Source: Voacanga thouarsii (Eukaryota > Streptophyta > Magnoliopsida > Gentianales > Apocynaceae). Taken from it: a stretch of 64,000 bases of DNA. The stretch spans positions 2,914,001-2,978,000 of the forward strand of contig JANUWF010001937.1 in NCBI GenBank assembly GCA_026120185.1. The letters are read 5' to 3'. The position numbers and the translations under genes were made by a program. The notes below the pieces were generated by a model. It was not told the DNA's origin. It did not search any database and saw nothing but the letters and a program-made list of their open reading frames with translations. Of this stretch, positions 48,155 through 60,029 are shown one piece after another; the first letter of the stretch is position 1, and each line of letters opens with the position of its first letter.

Positions 48155-49497
48155 TGCTAGACTTATGCACTTTGATGTATAATGAGGGAGGTTTTATAAC
48201 AAGACTAATAACCTTGTATGTTGGGTCCATGACTGTAATTAATTAAAACAGACTTATACATAGAGTTTATATACTTTACTGAGTGAAGACATCACCCTCT
48301 TTTGATTGTTTAAGATAATTTAAATAATCTAGGTCCCTAGGAAATGCAACTAAGTATGCACACTTTTAGATAGCTCCCTAAGATAAGTGAGTACATACTG
48401 GAAGTCATAATTATCAGACTAGATATCAAATGATAGTAGATATCATTAAAGAAAGTGTTAATATAATTTTTCTATCTCAATGTTAGGTGTTATGTAGAGG
48501 GATATTTTTTATCATTAGACCTATAAGTCGAACATACTACACTTGCAATATTATTCTTATGGTCAATATTTTTATATGGTAATAAATGGAACATTTAAAA
48601 TGATAAAATATGGTTATTTGTTTTAGGGATATTTTAATCATATTAGTAGCTAAGAATAATATGTTATTTGGTCCCCATAGTAGCTCAAGTAACCTAAGCA
48701 ATTTTATTTACTATATGAGCTAATTGGGTGAAATTTTTATCGGATAAATTATTCTGGGAGTCCAATAATTATTTATTTGGGTTAGATTAATTTATTGGGA
48801 CAATTTAATTAAATTAGTTTATTAATTACTTGTCTTAGATAATTTTATATTAGGCTTAAGTGGATCAATTAATTAATAAGAAAGTTATTTATTTAGTTTT
48901 GGACTGATTAAATAAACACCCTAGCCCGCTAGGGTTAAGAGAGACGGCTACAATTTTTAAGAAACTAAGTAGCCACCTCAAAGCTATGAGGAAAGGAAAA
49001 GAGGTAGGAAAAAGAAAACTATGTATATGAGAAATAATAAGGAAACAAAGTGGCAAGCTGTGGTTTCCTTTTTACATTAGAATACATGCTACAAGGAATA
49101 GTAATTTGATGTAGGAAGAGTTTTATAGCTTGTTTTTCCTTTCTAACCCGCCGATCATTTTCTCTCTTAAAACAAGATTGCTCTTCCAATTGTTTTTCCA
49201 ATAATTCTTTCATCCTTTGTTCTACTTCAGTGGCAGTAGTCCATAAGAGGTTCCAGAATACTCTAAAAGGTCAAGAGCAAGCTAACTTGGTATGTGCTTG
49301 ATGCGAAAGAGTCGACGAATAGCTAGAATTCCCACAGAATAAGTATTCATTCCAATTCAAGAAGCTTCGTAAAACTCGAATCCGACACCAATTATTCAAC
49401 CTAAATGACCTAAAAGTAAGCATTCATAGACTTTGGGTAAGAAAAAATTTTAAATTACTAATTTCCATTGCGTATTTTATTTTCCCACTATCTTTCA
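48155..49497 (+). mobile_element. 5' LTR (right-hand part) of a copia element
   Basis: Similar to the copia 3' LTR from about 63165 onward: shared phrases include TAGCTCCCT (48372; 63370), the TATTTTAGTCATTA-type phrase, and the TTTTGGTCCC(T/C) phrase near 48668 and 63667. It ends CTTTCA at 49497 just before a copia primer-binding site. Its left portion is missing because the gypsy element inserted at about 48155. A short minus-strand frame at 49019-49213 has no recognisable domain. Confidence 0.7.
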
Positions 49498-49499
49498 AG

Positions 49500-49511
49500 T
49501 GATATCAGAGC
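49500..49511 (+). other. Primer-binding site of the copia element
   Basis: TGATATCAGAGC, one change from TGGTATCAGAGC (initiator tRNA-Met complement), two bases after the LTR end. Confidence 0.75.
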
Positions 49512-50481
49512 AAGGTTATAATCTAGAAGCATGCTTAGGGTTAATAACCAGAAAGATGGTTCCTTTACTAATTAAAAATTCAATCTTTGTGATTGTATGG
49601 ATCCTTCATGATTTTTGATATGGCCACTTTCCCGTAGAATTCGTGTACACCTCATTTTGAAAGGTATGGGTAATTGGTATTGTATTTAAATTCAATTTAC
49701 TAGAATGTTGTAACAATATTTGTTCCTAATTAGAACTGAAATCCCAAGGAAAAAAGGAACGAAATAGAACAAGAAAAAATAGAGGAGAAATGACGAAGAA
49801 ATATAATGCTATAGGGGACAAATAGTGATTGGCTTGAAAAACAAGCTTGCCGTAGCTAGCTTGCTCAAAGTTGGTTCATGGCTTCGTGTAACAAGGAGTA
49901 AGTTGGCAGCTAGCTATGAGCAAGCCACCCACTAGCTTGAAGAAAGAACAAAGATGAAGGTGGCCCAGGACAAGAATTTAGGTGGCCCAAGGCTTGAATC
50001 AAGATGGACCAGGATATAGCAAGGAGGTGACATGCTTTGGGCATTTTTGTAAGTTAAAGGTAGTTCATGCCTTGCTCAAGCCATGGACTGGCTATGCATA
50101 AGGAAGAAAGCCAGTTTTTGGCATCATTCGGATCAGTTCAGGTTGCGGATGCTCTTGGTGGTCCAGTTTTTCCCTGAAGAGCTTCCAAAAATTTGTCCAA
50201 TGCAATCGGGTGCAGGTTAACTTTTTTTTTTTTTGGTGTCGTTTTCTGTCGTTTTAATATCATTCATTGCCATTTTCAATCATTTTCATTGTGATTCTCT
50301 ATGAAAACCACTTAAGCTCACTTTTAAGTGTCTGAACAAGTTCGAAAGAGGCCGGTGTGACATTGGCTCAGGCCTAGCTAAGTCACATGTCACAAGCATC
50401 GCGGATAGTCAGTTTTGGGAAAAACAACCCGTGTCCCGTATCATACAAGAATATTTTTTTTTTGGCATTGTTTATTTATGG
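49512..50481 (+). other. Unassigned leader/gag region of the copia element
   Basis: Lies between the copia primer-binding site and the inserted gypsy element. No Gag text is recognised in any frame. Phrases such as GGTGGCCCA and AGCTAGCTTGC repeat at 49850-50000. The N-terminal copia gag expected here is either too decayed to see or was deleted. Confidence 0.35.
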
Positions 50482-51830
50482 TGATAAATAATTTTTCATT
50501 AAAATCAATCCTCAAATAAACCTCTATATTCTAGGTGATTTAAAACCTGAAATTAGTCAATGAATCCATATTCTAGCAATCATCAACCAACATTTGATTA
50601 TCTAAGTTCTAGATAATTAACCCATTTTTCAAGAAAGTTAAAAAATAACAAATATGAAATTAATTAATTGAAATCATTACCAACCCCATTTTCAATCAAG
50701 TTAATAATAAAAACCAATCAACTAACTCCGCAAGCAAAACAAGGAATCAAATCCCAAGATAAATAATGAATTGATGTAAATAATAAATTAACTCAAGAAG
50801 TTATGAATCCTAAAAACAATGTTAAATTCAATGTTTTCAGAACCAGATTGGACATCGAACCAGAAAATTTACTGGTTCACGGTTCAATGGTCTAACGGTA
50901 ATTGGACAGCAATTGAACCATAATTGAGCCAGTAATAGTATAATTTAAAATTTTAAAATATAATTATTTTTAAGAATAAAATTGATCAATAATATAGTGT
51001 AATGTAAGTTTATAAATACATAAATAACGAAATTAGAAGAAAATTATGATATTTTTTCTATTACTACAGACTATTTAGTCCATTTGTGTAACTTATTTCT
51101 TTTCTATGAATATATTATCTTATTTAGCCAAAAAAAAAAAAAAAGAGGAATGGTTCAATTCGGTTAGGTCGATCAGTCCAAACCAATTTGCACAAAGTGG
51201 ATCGGTTTTTTTGAATTCCGATTTGAAAGAGAGGACCAGATCGATTGGGGGACTGGTTCACGATTTGATCGGTCCAATCGACTGGTCCGGTCTAAAAAAC
51301 AGTGGTTAAATTACAATGGAAACATTAAGTATACAATTGTCTAAAAAAACGAAGGCAAAGGTAAAAGAAAGCACTCATAGACAAGCCTCATTCTTCTCAT
51401 TTGAAGACTCTCTTAAACAACTCTTCTTGAATTGGTGAATTCCTCCTTCTTTGAGTGGTTGGAATTTATGTTCTGCAATTCACACTCGTGTCTTGTGTTT
51501 TTCTTGTTAAACTAAGCTTCCAAGATGCTAAAATTCGTCCCCTAAGAGTTCTAGGTTGAGTATAGATTGCAAAATACCAAAACTCTTAGAAATTACCCAA
51601 TTCAGTTAAAAATTGGAAAGCTTGTTGACGTTACACAGAGAAGAGTCGACACTAACCATGCACTGTGACAACGGTTTTGTCATTTTTCATCGTTTTCTGC
51701 AATAAAAATTCAAAATGCCTTTCCAAGGATAAAACATCAAATATGAAGAAATATGCCTAGTTATTACAATAAATATATCACAAAATACCCTTAAATAACT
51801 AGAAAAATATAGATGATTTCGCCCATGTCA
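50482..51830 (-). repeat. 3' LTR of the pol-less gypsy element (truncated, contains MITE)
   Basis: Matches the 5' LTR from about 57450 to 58430 (shared TATTCTAGGTGATTTAAAAC, GTCAATGAATCCATATTC). The window-right end is GGGCGAAATC-type with TGACATG on the minus strand at 51830. The distal ~400 bp, including the expected TGATGCG terminus, is deleted. A 476-bp MITE is inserted at 50829-51304. Confidence 0.82.
50829..51304. mobile_element. 476-bp hAT-type MITE, TSD GTTAAATT
   Basis: Imperfect inverted ends: CAATGTTTTCAGAACC on the left and, reading inward on the other strand, CACTGTTTTTTAGACC on the right. Perfect 8-bp duplications GTTAAATT at 50821-50828 and 51305-51312. The empty site is visible in the sister LTR near 57770. 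It has no transposase, and the frame at 51106-51309 is not a gene. The 8-bp duplication and CA-TGTTTT terminus place it with hAT (Tag1-like termini). Confidence 0.9.
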
Positions 51831-51849
51831 CATTCCCCCCCCACTTAAA
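51831..51849 (-). other. Polypurine tract of the pol-less gypsy element
   Basis: Minus strand GTTTAAGTGGGGGGGGAATG directly before the 3' LTR start, preceded by GACAAGCAAAGG, the common Tat/Athila arrangement. Confidence 0.85.
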
Positions 51850-53059
51850 CCTTTGCTTGTCCTCGAGCAAAGTCCTTAAACAATGAAAAACAAGACATTT
51901 TCTCAAAAAGTTCACCTAGACAAACTCATAATTACCTTTCAAACAATATGTCCTTATTATTCGTTCCACCATTTGAAATCATTCACAAAACACAATACCA
52001 AACAAGACATATCAAGGCCATTAAAGTTGAATTAAACAATTTTATACCCTAGTATAGAAACATTATTTCACCCTTCAAGTAAAAGTATAGATAACATGAG
52101 TCATTCAAGTCAAGCTATCTACCAACTCAAGTATTATAAGTCTAAAAATTGCATAACTTAAGTCATGTTTTGAGGAAAACACTCAGAAATTTTCTCAGTT
52201 TTTCTAACGACTTAGGGAATTAATAGCCCCAAGTACATAAATTTCTCTTCAGCTCCCTTGTAGTTATCACTCATCATTTTTTCAACATTTTTTTTTCCTT
52301 TTTCTTTTAGGACTTCATAGCCTCAAGAAAGTGGATTTCTCTTCACTATCCATATTGGCCCCCCATAATCAAGTAAAAACATTTTTTTTTTTCTCTCATT
52401 AACAACAATCATCTTTTTTTTTTTTCTTCTCAATAACAACAATCACAACAATTGTCCACAATCAATTTTTTCACAATATTTTCTCATTCCTCAACATAGT
52501 TCAAAGTCACGCAAAATCCAATCCCATAATACACGAGTTAGCCAACAACCTTTCCCATATTCCTCACATTATCCATATTTAAACTAGATGAGTCAAATAC
52601 TACTCAAAATACCAATGCATAAATAAGATTAATCCAAATTCTCAAGTCTTAATACATCCTATCCAATAAACCATTTTAATGTCAATAAAATTCCACTAAA
52701 TGAATGACACATCTAATATCTAAAGAAGAAATACAATCACAACCTTGCTAAGGCATTGAAAGCACAAAAAATTTTGTAAAATTTTTGAAAAAGATATTAA
52801 AAAAATATGGAAAATACTTTCAAAACTAAACTCTCTCCCACACTTAAATTGGACACTTTCTTCAATGGCCAAACATATGACAAGGAGGCATAAGGGAAAT
52901 TGTACCTAAAAACAAAAGAAACAAAAATAGAAGCATAAATCTAGAAAAAGAACAATAAAATCAAAATAAAGGAAAAGAAAAGGAAAGAGAGCAACTAAAA
53001 AGAAATCCTAGAAAAGTCATGAAAATATAAAGAGAAAAGAAATACATAAGGGTGGGAAA
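51850..53059 (-). other. Non-coding 3' region of the pol-less gypsy element
   Basis: Between the plant-transposon-protein pseudogene and the polypurine tract. AT-rich with T-runs (52287-52298, 52381-52393, 52412-52424) and repeated CTCAATAACAACAATCA phrases. No coding frame recognised. Confidence 0.55.
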
Positions 53060-54290
53060 AATACTAAATCCTCATTATCATGATCATTCTTCGCATCATC
53101 ATCCTCAACATGGGTGCCATGGCTACCATCGCCTCCTTAAGCATTCAAAAATTTTTGCATCCATTGCGCTCATTGTTGTTCTTGAGCATCTTGCCTTCGA
53201 GTGAGGTTAGTCATGTCGCACAACTGTAATAATATCTCCGTTTAGGTTTTTATGCCAACTCTCAAATGTTCTAATTAACCTAGCACCTTAGCCTCAAAAT
53301 CACCCCTAGATTGGGTTTGGGAACTACTAGCACGAGCTCTAGGTGGTGGTACAGGATGCTCTTCTTCTTCGGGTGGAAGTTCGACTCGTCCCGGGTACAG
53401 CACATCAAAAGATCATAACCAATGCTTTACCTCCATACTGTACTAATAATCACAGCTAGTAAGTGTCTGCCCAGTAACCATATCGTGCTCTGTTGTGGTT
53501 TTAGTAAGTTCCCCTTCCAAGCTAATACTAAAGGCTTCAAGAATTTTCATTATCACGAGGAGGAAGACAAAAGCTTTTGTAGAGAAGTGAGAATAGACTA
53601 CGTCCCACATGGATTGAATGATTAAAGGAGTAAGCGGGATAGGTAGAGTGTGCATCATCCTATGAAGAATATACAAGTCAATAACTCGAGACTCATTGAA
53701 CCCACTAGTATTTAGAACGACATTGTAAGCAAAGATATAGACTAGGGCACGTAGGTTAGCTTCAAGATCATTGTTAGAGTAAAAATCTACTTACCCTACG
53801 GGACCTCTCCTATACAATCTCAAGGTAGCTCTAGTATCACTTACTTTCCACTTAGGATCAAATAATATATTTTGGTTGTTGTGATCTACAGCTAACTAAG
53901 GACATTCATCATTCACATAGAGAATGGCAGCTAACCTCTCTCTATCTAGAAAAAATGGGGTGCTCTTTACTCTAGTCTCAATGGTCTCAAGATGGTTAGT
54001 GCATTTTTGGATTATGTTAGCATAAAACTCTTTGATTAACACAGGGCAATAAGGTCCTTTAAGCTGAATAATTGGTCCCCACCCGAAGTATCTAAACATG
54101 ATGCCTAACTTGAGGGCACGATCTAGTGAGGGTGCGAACGTGCGTTCGACTATAATCTTATTGCAGCCCTCTTAGTGTACCACTCTTGGCAGAATGGATC
54201 AATGAAATCAGTAGGATGTAAGAATAATTGGTCTATAGAAGTAGGAGTAGATGAAGATGAAGCTCTAGCCCGTTTAGACAATTGACCCAT
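53060..54290 (-). pseudogene. Putative plant transposon protein pseudogene
   Basis: Starts at an ATG at 54290 (MGQLSKRARASSSSTP, a typical basic Ser-rich start). After a frameshift near 54170 comes IIVERTFAPSLDRALKLG and PYCPVLIKEFYANI, the signature FYAN block of the 'putative plant transposon protein' domain common in Tat/Athila-type elements and derived genes. Then ALVYIFAYNVVLNTSGFNES and IDLYILHRMMHTLPI at 53600-53760, the conserved second half. A Pro/Glu-rich tail (ELPPEEEEHPVPPPRARAS) and an acidic C terminus near 53080 follow. Several stops are present. The molecular function of this family is not known. Its position between gag and the 3' LTR is where pol or env-like genes would normally be. 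Confidence 0.75.
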
Positions 54291-55425
54291 CTCTCTAGGT
54301 ATGGTGAAAGGATAGGAAGATGGTTAAGCAAGAGGATGACTAAATTACCACCCCAATATCACAACAACACTAAATATATTCAATTCAACACAAGGTCACA
54401 CACCAATCCCACACTCTACAATCTTTAATTAATCCAACACAACCACAATCCATAACAACAATTAACCCAACCTCCTTTTAATACTTACAAGAAAACAATA
54501 GAATACAACAATGTAAGCCATAACATGGTTCCTAATGACTTCACAACCTAATTATAGCATAAAAAACATATCCATATTCCCAGATAAAAGTAATGTCTAA
54601 GCATAGCACATGAATTCATCAACCAAACAATCGTTATAGCCTCAAAAAGACCATCTATGATCTTACTATAGACATGTTGGTGTAAAAATAACCCAAGGAG
54701 CATACTCTCATACTATTCCATTCATAATAATGCAAGGAAGATAAGCCAATTCAACCATTACTTTCTAGACATGCAATTTTCGGCCAAAAAATAGGAAAAT
54801 TCCAATTGCAAAAATTTAACCGTAGGAATGTAAGAAAAATCATACCTTTGTGTTTTACAATGTATAGGTAAGCAAAAGATGCAATCTTTTTGATAAAATC
54901 CTTGCTTGATAGGAGGGATTTGAAAGTGGACTTTTCAAGAAAAAAGATGAGATTTTTTCACTTTGGATCCGTAGATTCAACAAAAACAAGAGAATTTTAT
55001 GTTGGATTGATGTTATGAAGGAAAAAAATGGAACCTATGGTATTTGGGGATGTGGAAACGACATCGGGTAGAGAAAAAAATTGAGGGAGTGAATGGTTTT
55101 GAAAACAAAGTGGCCAATTTGGCCACCTTTATTATTGTCCCCGATAGGAACCGGCGCCGTCTTCGTGTGCTTGGGCCGGTACCGACCCTGATTTGGGCCA
55201 GAAAATTTTTTTTTTAAAAATAGATAGGAAAATACGAAAAATGGAAACTATGAAATTATGATGAAAGCTATCATAAAAAAAATCATAGATAAAAAATACA
55301 TGAGGATGAATAAAAGCACACATGAATTAAATAGATGTCCCTAAGGAAAAATAATAAATCAATCATTTCATTCCATGGTCAAGATCACGTGGATTGGTTT
55401 CAGAATTGCCCGGAAGGGATCTCAC
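54291..55425 (-). other. Non-coding spacer of the pol-less gypsy element
   Basis: About 1.1 kb between the plant-transposon-protein ORF and gag, where pol (over 3 kb) would be expected. AT-rich, no domain recognised. The GC-rich phrase GGAACCGGCGCCGTC at 55146-55160 is the only notable feature. Confidence 0.5.
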
Positions 55426-56725
55426 CTAATGATCTCCAAGGAGTTTGGCCAGTTGACCAATTTGATTCTTGAGGTTGGGCATGGATGCCTCTAAGTTTCT
55501 TGTGGTGGCATCTACTCCTTGAAATCGCGTCTCTGTACCATTTACCAATTGATTTACCAACTCTTCCAATAATGGCTTAGGTGGCAGTGTATTGTAGGGA
55601 AAAGAGGGTTGAGTCATTTGGTTCCCAAAATTAGAAGAAGCCTGCCTAGGTTGGTTTTGAGTGTTCCCTGCAAAGTTAGGGCGATTCCTCCAACTAGGAT
55701 TATAACTAGTGCTATAAGGATTATTACCTTGTCGACCATTACCTACAAATGCGGCTTGTTTTAATGACTCTTGTGATGACCCCATATGTTAGCACTGATG
55801 GTTTGGATGCCCTTCCCCACAAAAGTCCAACTTACACTCATTACCTGCCCTTGGGGAGGAGACATTACCAATTGATCCATCTTTTACATGAATGCTTCCA
55901 CCTTTACCTCCAATGCTGCCATTGCATCCACCTTGTGTACTCCATGGACACGAGCTCTTGACCGTAAACTACCCCAAGTATAGTTGTTTGTAGCCAAATT
56001 TTCAATCAAATGAAGGGTTTTAGAATTTATAGAGCCTCCTGCAAATGTATCAACTAATTGCCTAGTAGGAAAGCTCAAATTACTGTGAAAAAATTGCATT
56101 TGCATACCTAACTCAAATCTATGATGAGAACACTTTCTCAGCATTTTCTTAAACCTCTCTCAACACTTATATAGGTTCTCACTCTAATTATTGGAAGACA
56201 AAAACATCAGTCCCCAGTTTAAATGTTCTAGCTGGGGGAAAATATTTGGCCAAAAAGTTTACAGCTAAAACATTTCAAGTAGTAATGCATCCAGTTGGAA
56301 AAGATTTTAATCATGATTTTGATCTATCTCTCAAGGAAAAAGGAAAAAGCCTTAGTTTAATGGCATTCTCAAAAACCCCATTCATTTTGAAAATGTCACA
56401 AATTTCCAAAAAAAATTGCAAGATGGGCATTAGGATCTTCCTCAAGTAACCTATCAAATTGGACCATGTTTTGGATCATTTGAATTATGTTGGGTTTTAT
56501 TTCAAAATTGTTAGCCTCTATCCTAGGTCTCATGATACTCAAGCCCGTACTTGAGATTGCGGGTTTTACAAAGTCATCCATAGTCCTCCAACATTACCGC
56601 CATTGTTGATTGGTTCACCTCTATGTCTTTTATTACCCTTTCGCTTACAACCTTTTGGACCTTGGTGAAAGTTCTCTCAATCTCAGGATCAAGATCTACT
56701 ATGTCACCTTTAGATCGTTGGGTCA
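55426..56725 (-). pseudogene. Gag pseudogene of the pol-less gypsy element
   Basis: Minus-strand text follows the Athila/Tat Gag plan from an ATG at 56725: MTQRSKGDIVDLDPEIE, then IEANNFEIKPNIIQMIQ near 56500 (conserved Gag start), LLEEDPNAHLA, then in other frames KCSHHRFELGMQMQFF and NLSFPTRQLVDTFAGGS at 56040-56130 (core of Retrotrans_gag). A zinc-knuckle FCGEGHPNHQC is near 55800, and a C-terminal NPYSTSYNPSWRNRPNF segment with LKNQIGQLAKLLGDH ends near 55430. At least three frame changes and stops break it. A full Gag of this group is about 420-450 residues; total span agrees. Confidence 0.85.
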
Positions 56726-56978
56726 TAAACTAAGCATAATGTCCACATAAAACATAAGATTGTGAGATAATAGAATTTACAAGTCAGACAGTTAGTACAT
56801 ATTGCCACATTAAGTTAGAAGCAATTACAACATGTAGGGACATTAAATTACAAATATACAAGAAAACAAAATATAGCCTATTCATACAAAGAACACATAT
56901 ACATATTCACATATAGACATATAAACATATAAACATGGTTAAATCAACAAAATCCAAGCTTTCATGATATTTTTTCCT

Positions 56979-56992
56979 GGTGACGGCGCCAA
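56979..56992 (-). other. Primer-binding site (tRNA-Asp type) of the pol-less gypsy element
   Basis: Minus strand TTGGCGCCGTCACC, a few bases after the 5' LTR end (ACGCATCA). It resembles the Athila/Tat primer site TGGCGCCGTTGCC and fixes the strand. Confidence 0.85.
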
Positions 56993-56997
56993 AAACT

Positions 56998-58430
56998 TGA
57001 TGCGTAAATTTTGGATGTATAAAAATCATCAAATTTAAATCCATCCCTTAGTTAAGTTTTAATTAAAACATTAATCCTAAAATACACATACGAGTAAGTA
57101 TATTTATCGCAAGTATAGTATAGGGAATTAACGAGTATCAACCCTCAAAGGAACAAGTACACACTAATCACTTTTCATTTATTGTTTAACCAACCCAATA
57201 AAGTGATAAAAGAATAAAAAGAAAATTCAAGAAATTTATACAACTCAAGGATGTAGAAATATGCAATTTAGACAGAAGTTTTTGACAACATGACAACGAA
57301 TTACTTAGCTAATATTACAATCAATTATTTTCTTAGTGCCATGAAGGATTTAAAATAGACCAACTTTATTTGCAATCCATGGAATCACTATCTTCTGGTT
57401 AAATTAGTGAACATATTCTACCTCAACCAATTAACTCAAAAGATGCATTAAAATCATTCCTCATATAAACCCTTATATTCTAGGTGATTTAAAACATGAA
57501 ATTAGTCAATGAATCCATATTCAAGCAATCATCAACCAACCTTTGTTTACCTAAGTTCTAGACAGTTAACCCATTTTTCAAGCAAGTTAAGAGATAACAA
57601 ATATGAAATTAATTAATTGAAGTCATTGCCAACCCCCTTTTTCAAGCAAGTTAATAACAAAAACCAATCAACCAACTTCGTAAGAAAAACAAGCTATCAA
57701 ATCTCAAAATAAATAATGAATTGATCAAAATACTAAATTAACTCAAGAAGTCATGAATCTAAAAAACAATGTTAAATTACAATGGAAACATTAAGTACAC
57801 AATTGTCTAAAAAAAAGAAGACAAAGGTAAAAGAAAGCACTCATAGACAAGCCTCATTCTTCTCCTTTGGAGACTCTCTTGAACAATCCTTATTGAATTA
57901 GTGAATTCCTCCATCTTTGAGTAGTTGGAATTTATGCTCTTCAATTCATACTCTTATCTTGTCTTGTGTTTTTCTTGTTAAAATAAGCTTCCAAGATGCT
58001 AAAATTCATCTCCTAAGAGTTCTGGACCAAGCATAGATTAGAAAATACCAAAACTTTTGGAAATTACTAAATCCTCACAAAAATTGGAAAGCTCGCCGAC
58101 ATTACACAAAGTTGAGCCGGCGCCGACTTGGAAGGTCACAGCTGGCACCGGCTGTGCTCTGGTCGGCCTAGTGTGCCCTATTTTTTCTGCAAAATTTTCC
58201 GCTGTTCTAGATTGGGGCCGGCTCCTGTTCCATAGGTCAAGGCCGGCGCTGGCCATGCACTAACGACAACGATTTTGTCATTTTTTGGTCATTTTCTGCA
58301 ATAAAAATTCAAAACATCTTTCCAAGGGTAAAATATCAAATATGAAAGAATATGCTTAGTTATTATAACAAATGTATCACAAAATACCCTCAAATAACTA
58401 GAAAAATATAGATGAATTTCGCCCCTATCA
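56998..58430 (-). repeat. 5' LTR of the pol-less gypsy element
   Basis: 1433 bp with ends TGATGCG (56998) and CCTATCA (58430). Same family as the solo LTR at 1036-2592. It contains a GC-rich patch at 58110-58255 (CCGGCGCCGACTTGG and similar) in which open frames occur on both strands; these are not genes. Confidence 0.9.
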
Positions 58431-58800
58431 TGTTTCAAGTGTGGCAAGAATGAGCACTTCATGAAAGATTGTTCGGACTTCTTAGCTAAGTCCTCCTCAG
58501 GTATTTCTCTTTATTTAGAATCTATTTTGATGGTTAGACCGCCATCCACTTGGATTATTGATTTTGGAGCCACTAACCATATCAGTAACTCATTGCATGG
58601 GTTTAGCAAAATAAGGAGACTAACTAGAGGAGAGCATGGGCTTCAATTAGGTAACAAAGCATAAGTTTGGGCCAAATTAGTAGGAGACTTTGAGCTTTTA
58701 TTTAATTGTAATAGGATTTTAGTTTTAGAAGATATTTTATATGTTTCTAATTTTAAACAGAATATGATTTTAGTTTCAAAAATGATTAATCAATGATATT
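58431..58800 (+). pseudogene. Copia gag zinc knuckle and protease remnant
   Basis: A perfect CX2CX4HX4C knuckle at the start (CFKCGKNEHFMKDC), then PSTWIIDFGATNHISNSLHGF, the copia protease active site in which the usual D-S-G has become D-F-G, so it would be inactive even without the later stops. Downstream phrases near 58700-58790 (LVEDILYVSNFK-like) continue the family order. The part of gag before the knuckle is separated by the inserted gypsy element. Confidence 0.85.
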
Positions 58801-58959
58801 CTGTTTCTTTCCATTCTAGTATTTTAATCAGTAGAAATGGAAATATTATACGTTCTGAAACATGTTTGACAATCTCTTTTATATTAATCCTATAAGTCAT
58901 CAAATAAATAATATTTAGATTGAACCTAATAATAAGAAGAGAAAGACCACATCAAATAA

Positions 58960-59800
58960 CTCGTATTTATGGTACTTAAGATTGAGATATATAAATCCTA
59001 ATCGGATTCAGAAGTTAATCTAAAATGGGTTTTTAGATTTATTGAAATTGGAGAAATGGTCACAATGTAAATCATGTCTTATGGGTAAAATAACTAAAAG
59101 GTTCTTTACTTTAAAAAGTAGAAATAGCCAATGAAATGCTTAAGTTAGTTCATGGTAATGTTTGTGGTTTTATGTCTATACTATCTAGAGGAAGGTATGA
59201 ATACAACATCATTTTCATGGATGATCATATGCATTTTGATAACGTTTACTTGATGAGGTACAAGTCTGACTCTTTTGATAAATTTAAGAAGTATAAGGCT
59301 GAAGTAGAGCATCGAACTAGTAAACTAATCAAGAAGCTAAGATCGGATCATGGTAGAGAGTACTTCGTCGATGAATTCAAAGACTACTTGGCACATCAAG
59401 GAATAGTATATTAGTTAACTGCGCCTGGGATTTCCCACTAGAATAGAGTAGTTGAGAGAAGAAATAAAACTTTGATAGAAATGCTCAAAATCATGATGAG
59501 TCATGCAAATCTTCCTATTTATTTTTAGGGATATACTCCAGAAATAATAACATATATTCTAAATTTAGTGCCTTCCAAGTCAGTGCCTAGGACACATTAT
59601 GAGATGTGGACTAGATGCAAGCCCAGTATGAATCATTCAAGGTATGGATTTGTCCAACTTATGTATTGACTAAGGAAAGTAAGCTAGACCTAATATCAGA
59701 ATTGTGCTACTTTATAGGGTATTTAAAAGGAACAAGGGATGGATACTTTATCATCCCTAAGAAAAAAAGATACTTATGAGTATTCATACTAGATACTTGG
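58960..59800 (+). pseudogene. Copia integrase remnant
   Basis: Near 58975 YLRLRYINPNRIQKL resembles the pre-integrase/HHCC block (His lost). At 59136-59414 an open stretch has HGNVCGFMSI, IIFMDDHMHF, YLMRYKSDSFDKFKKYKAEVE and KKLRSDHGREY, where the Asp residues of the D,D(35)E site lie, then (after stops) NRVVERRNKTLIEM with the catalytic Glu. PSKSVPRTHYEMWT near 59580 is the conserved downstream motif. Stops and frameshifts interrupt it. Confidence 0.85.
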
Positions 59801-60029
59801 AGAATGAAAAAAGTGCATCCACCAAGGTCTTAAGTAAGGTGGAATTGAAAAAGAAGTTAAGTGACACTTCAACTTCTAGTACCCCAATTGAGGAACCTAA
59901 AGAGGTATAGCCAGATGTTCCTATACAAACTGAGATACGTTGTAGTGAAAGGATATCTAGGGTTCTAGATAAATAGATTAGAAAGCATTTAAAGTATTGT
60001 TCGACCATCAGAAACAAGATCCCACTAAT

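Larger units (their letters stand above)
50482..58430 (-). mobile_element. Pol-less gypsy element (gag plus plant-transposon-protein ORF)
   Basis: A minus-strand LTR element inserted in the copia element exactly at the start of its zinc-knuckle codons (58431). In its sense: 5' LTR 58430-56998; primer-binding site of the tRNA-Asp type (TTGGCGCCGTCACC, about 56979-56992), diagnostic of Tat/Athila-type elements; gag 56725-55426; about 1.1 kb non-coding; an ORF of the putative plant transposon protein family 54290-53060; polypurine tract 51849-51831; 3' LTR 51830 to about 50482, which lacks its last ~400 bp and holds a MITE. There is no protease, RT, RNase H or integrase. It must have depended on another element's enzymes. 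Confidence 0.85.

Noticed and set aside
58038..58263. Overlapping frames on both strands in GC-rich sequence
   Set aside because: Inside the 5' LTR of the pol-less gypsy element; GC-rich patches lack stops by chance.
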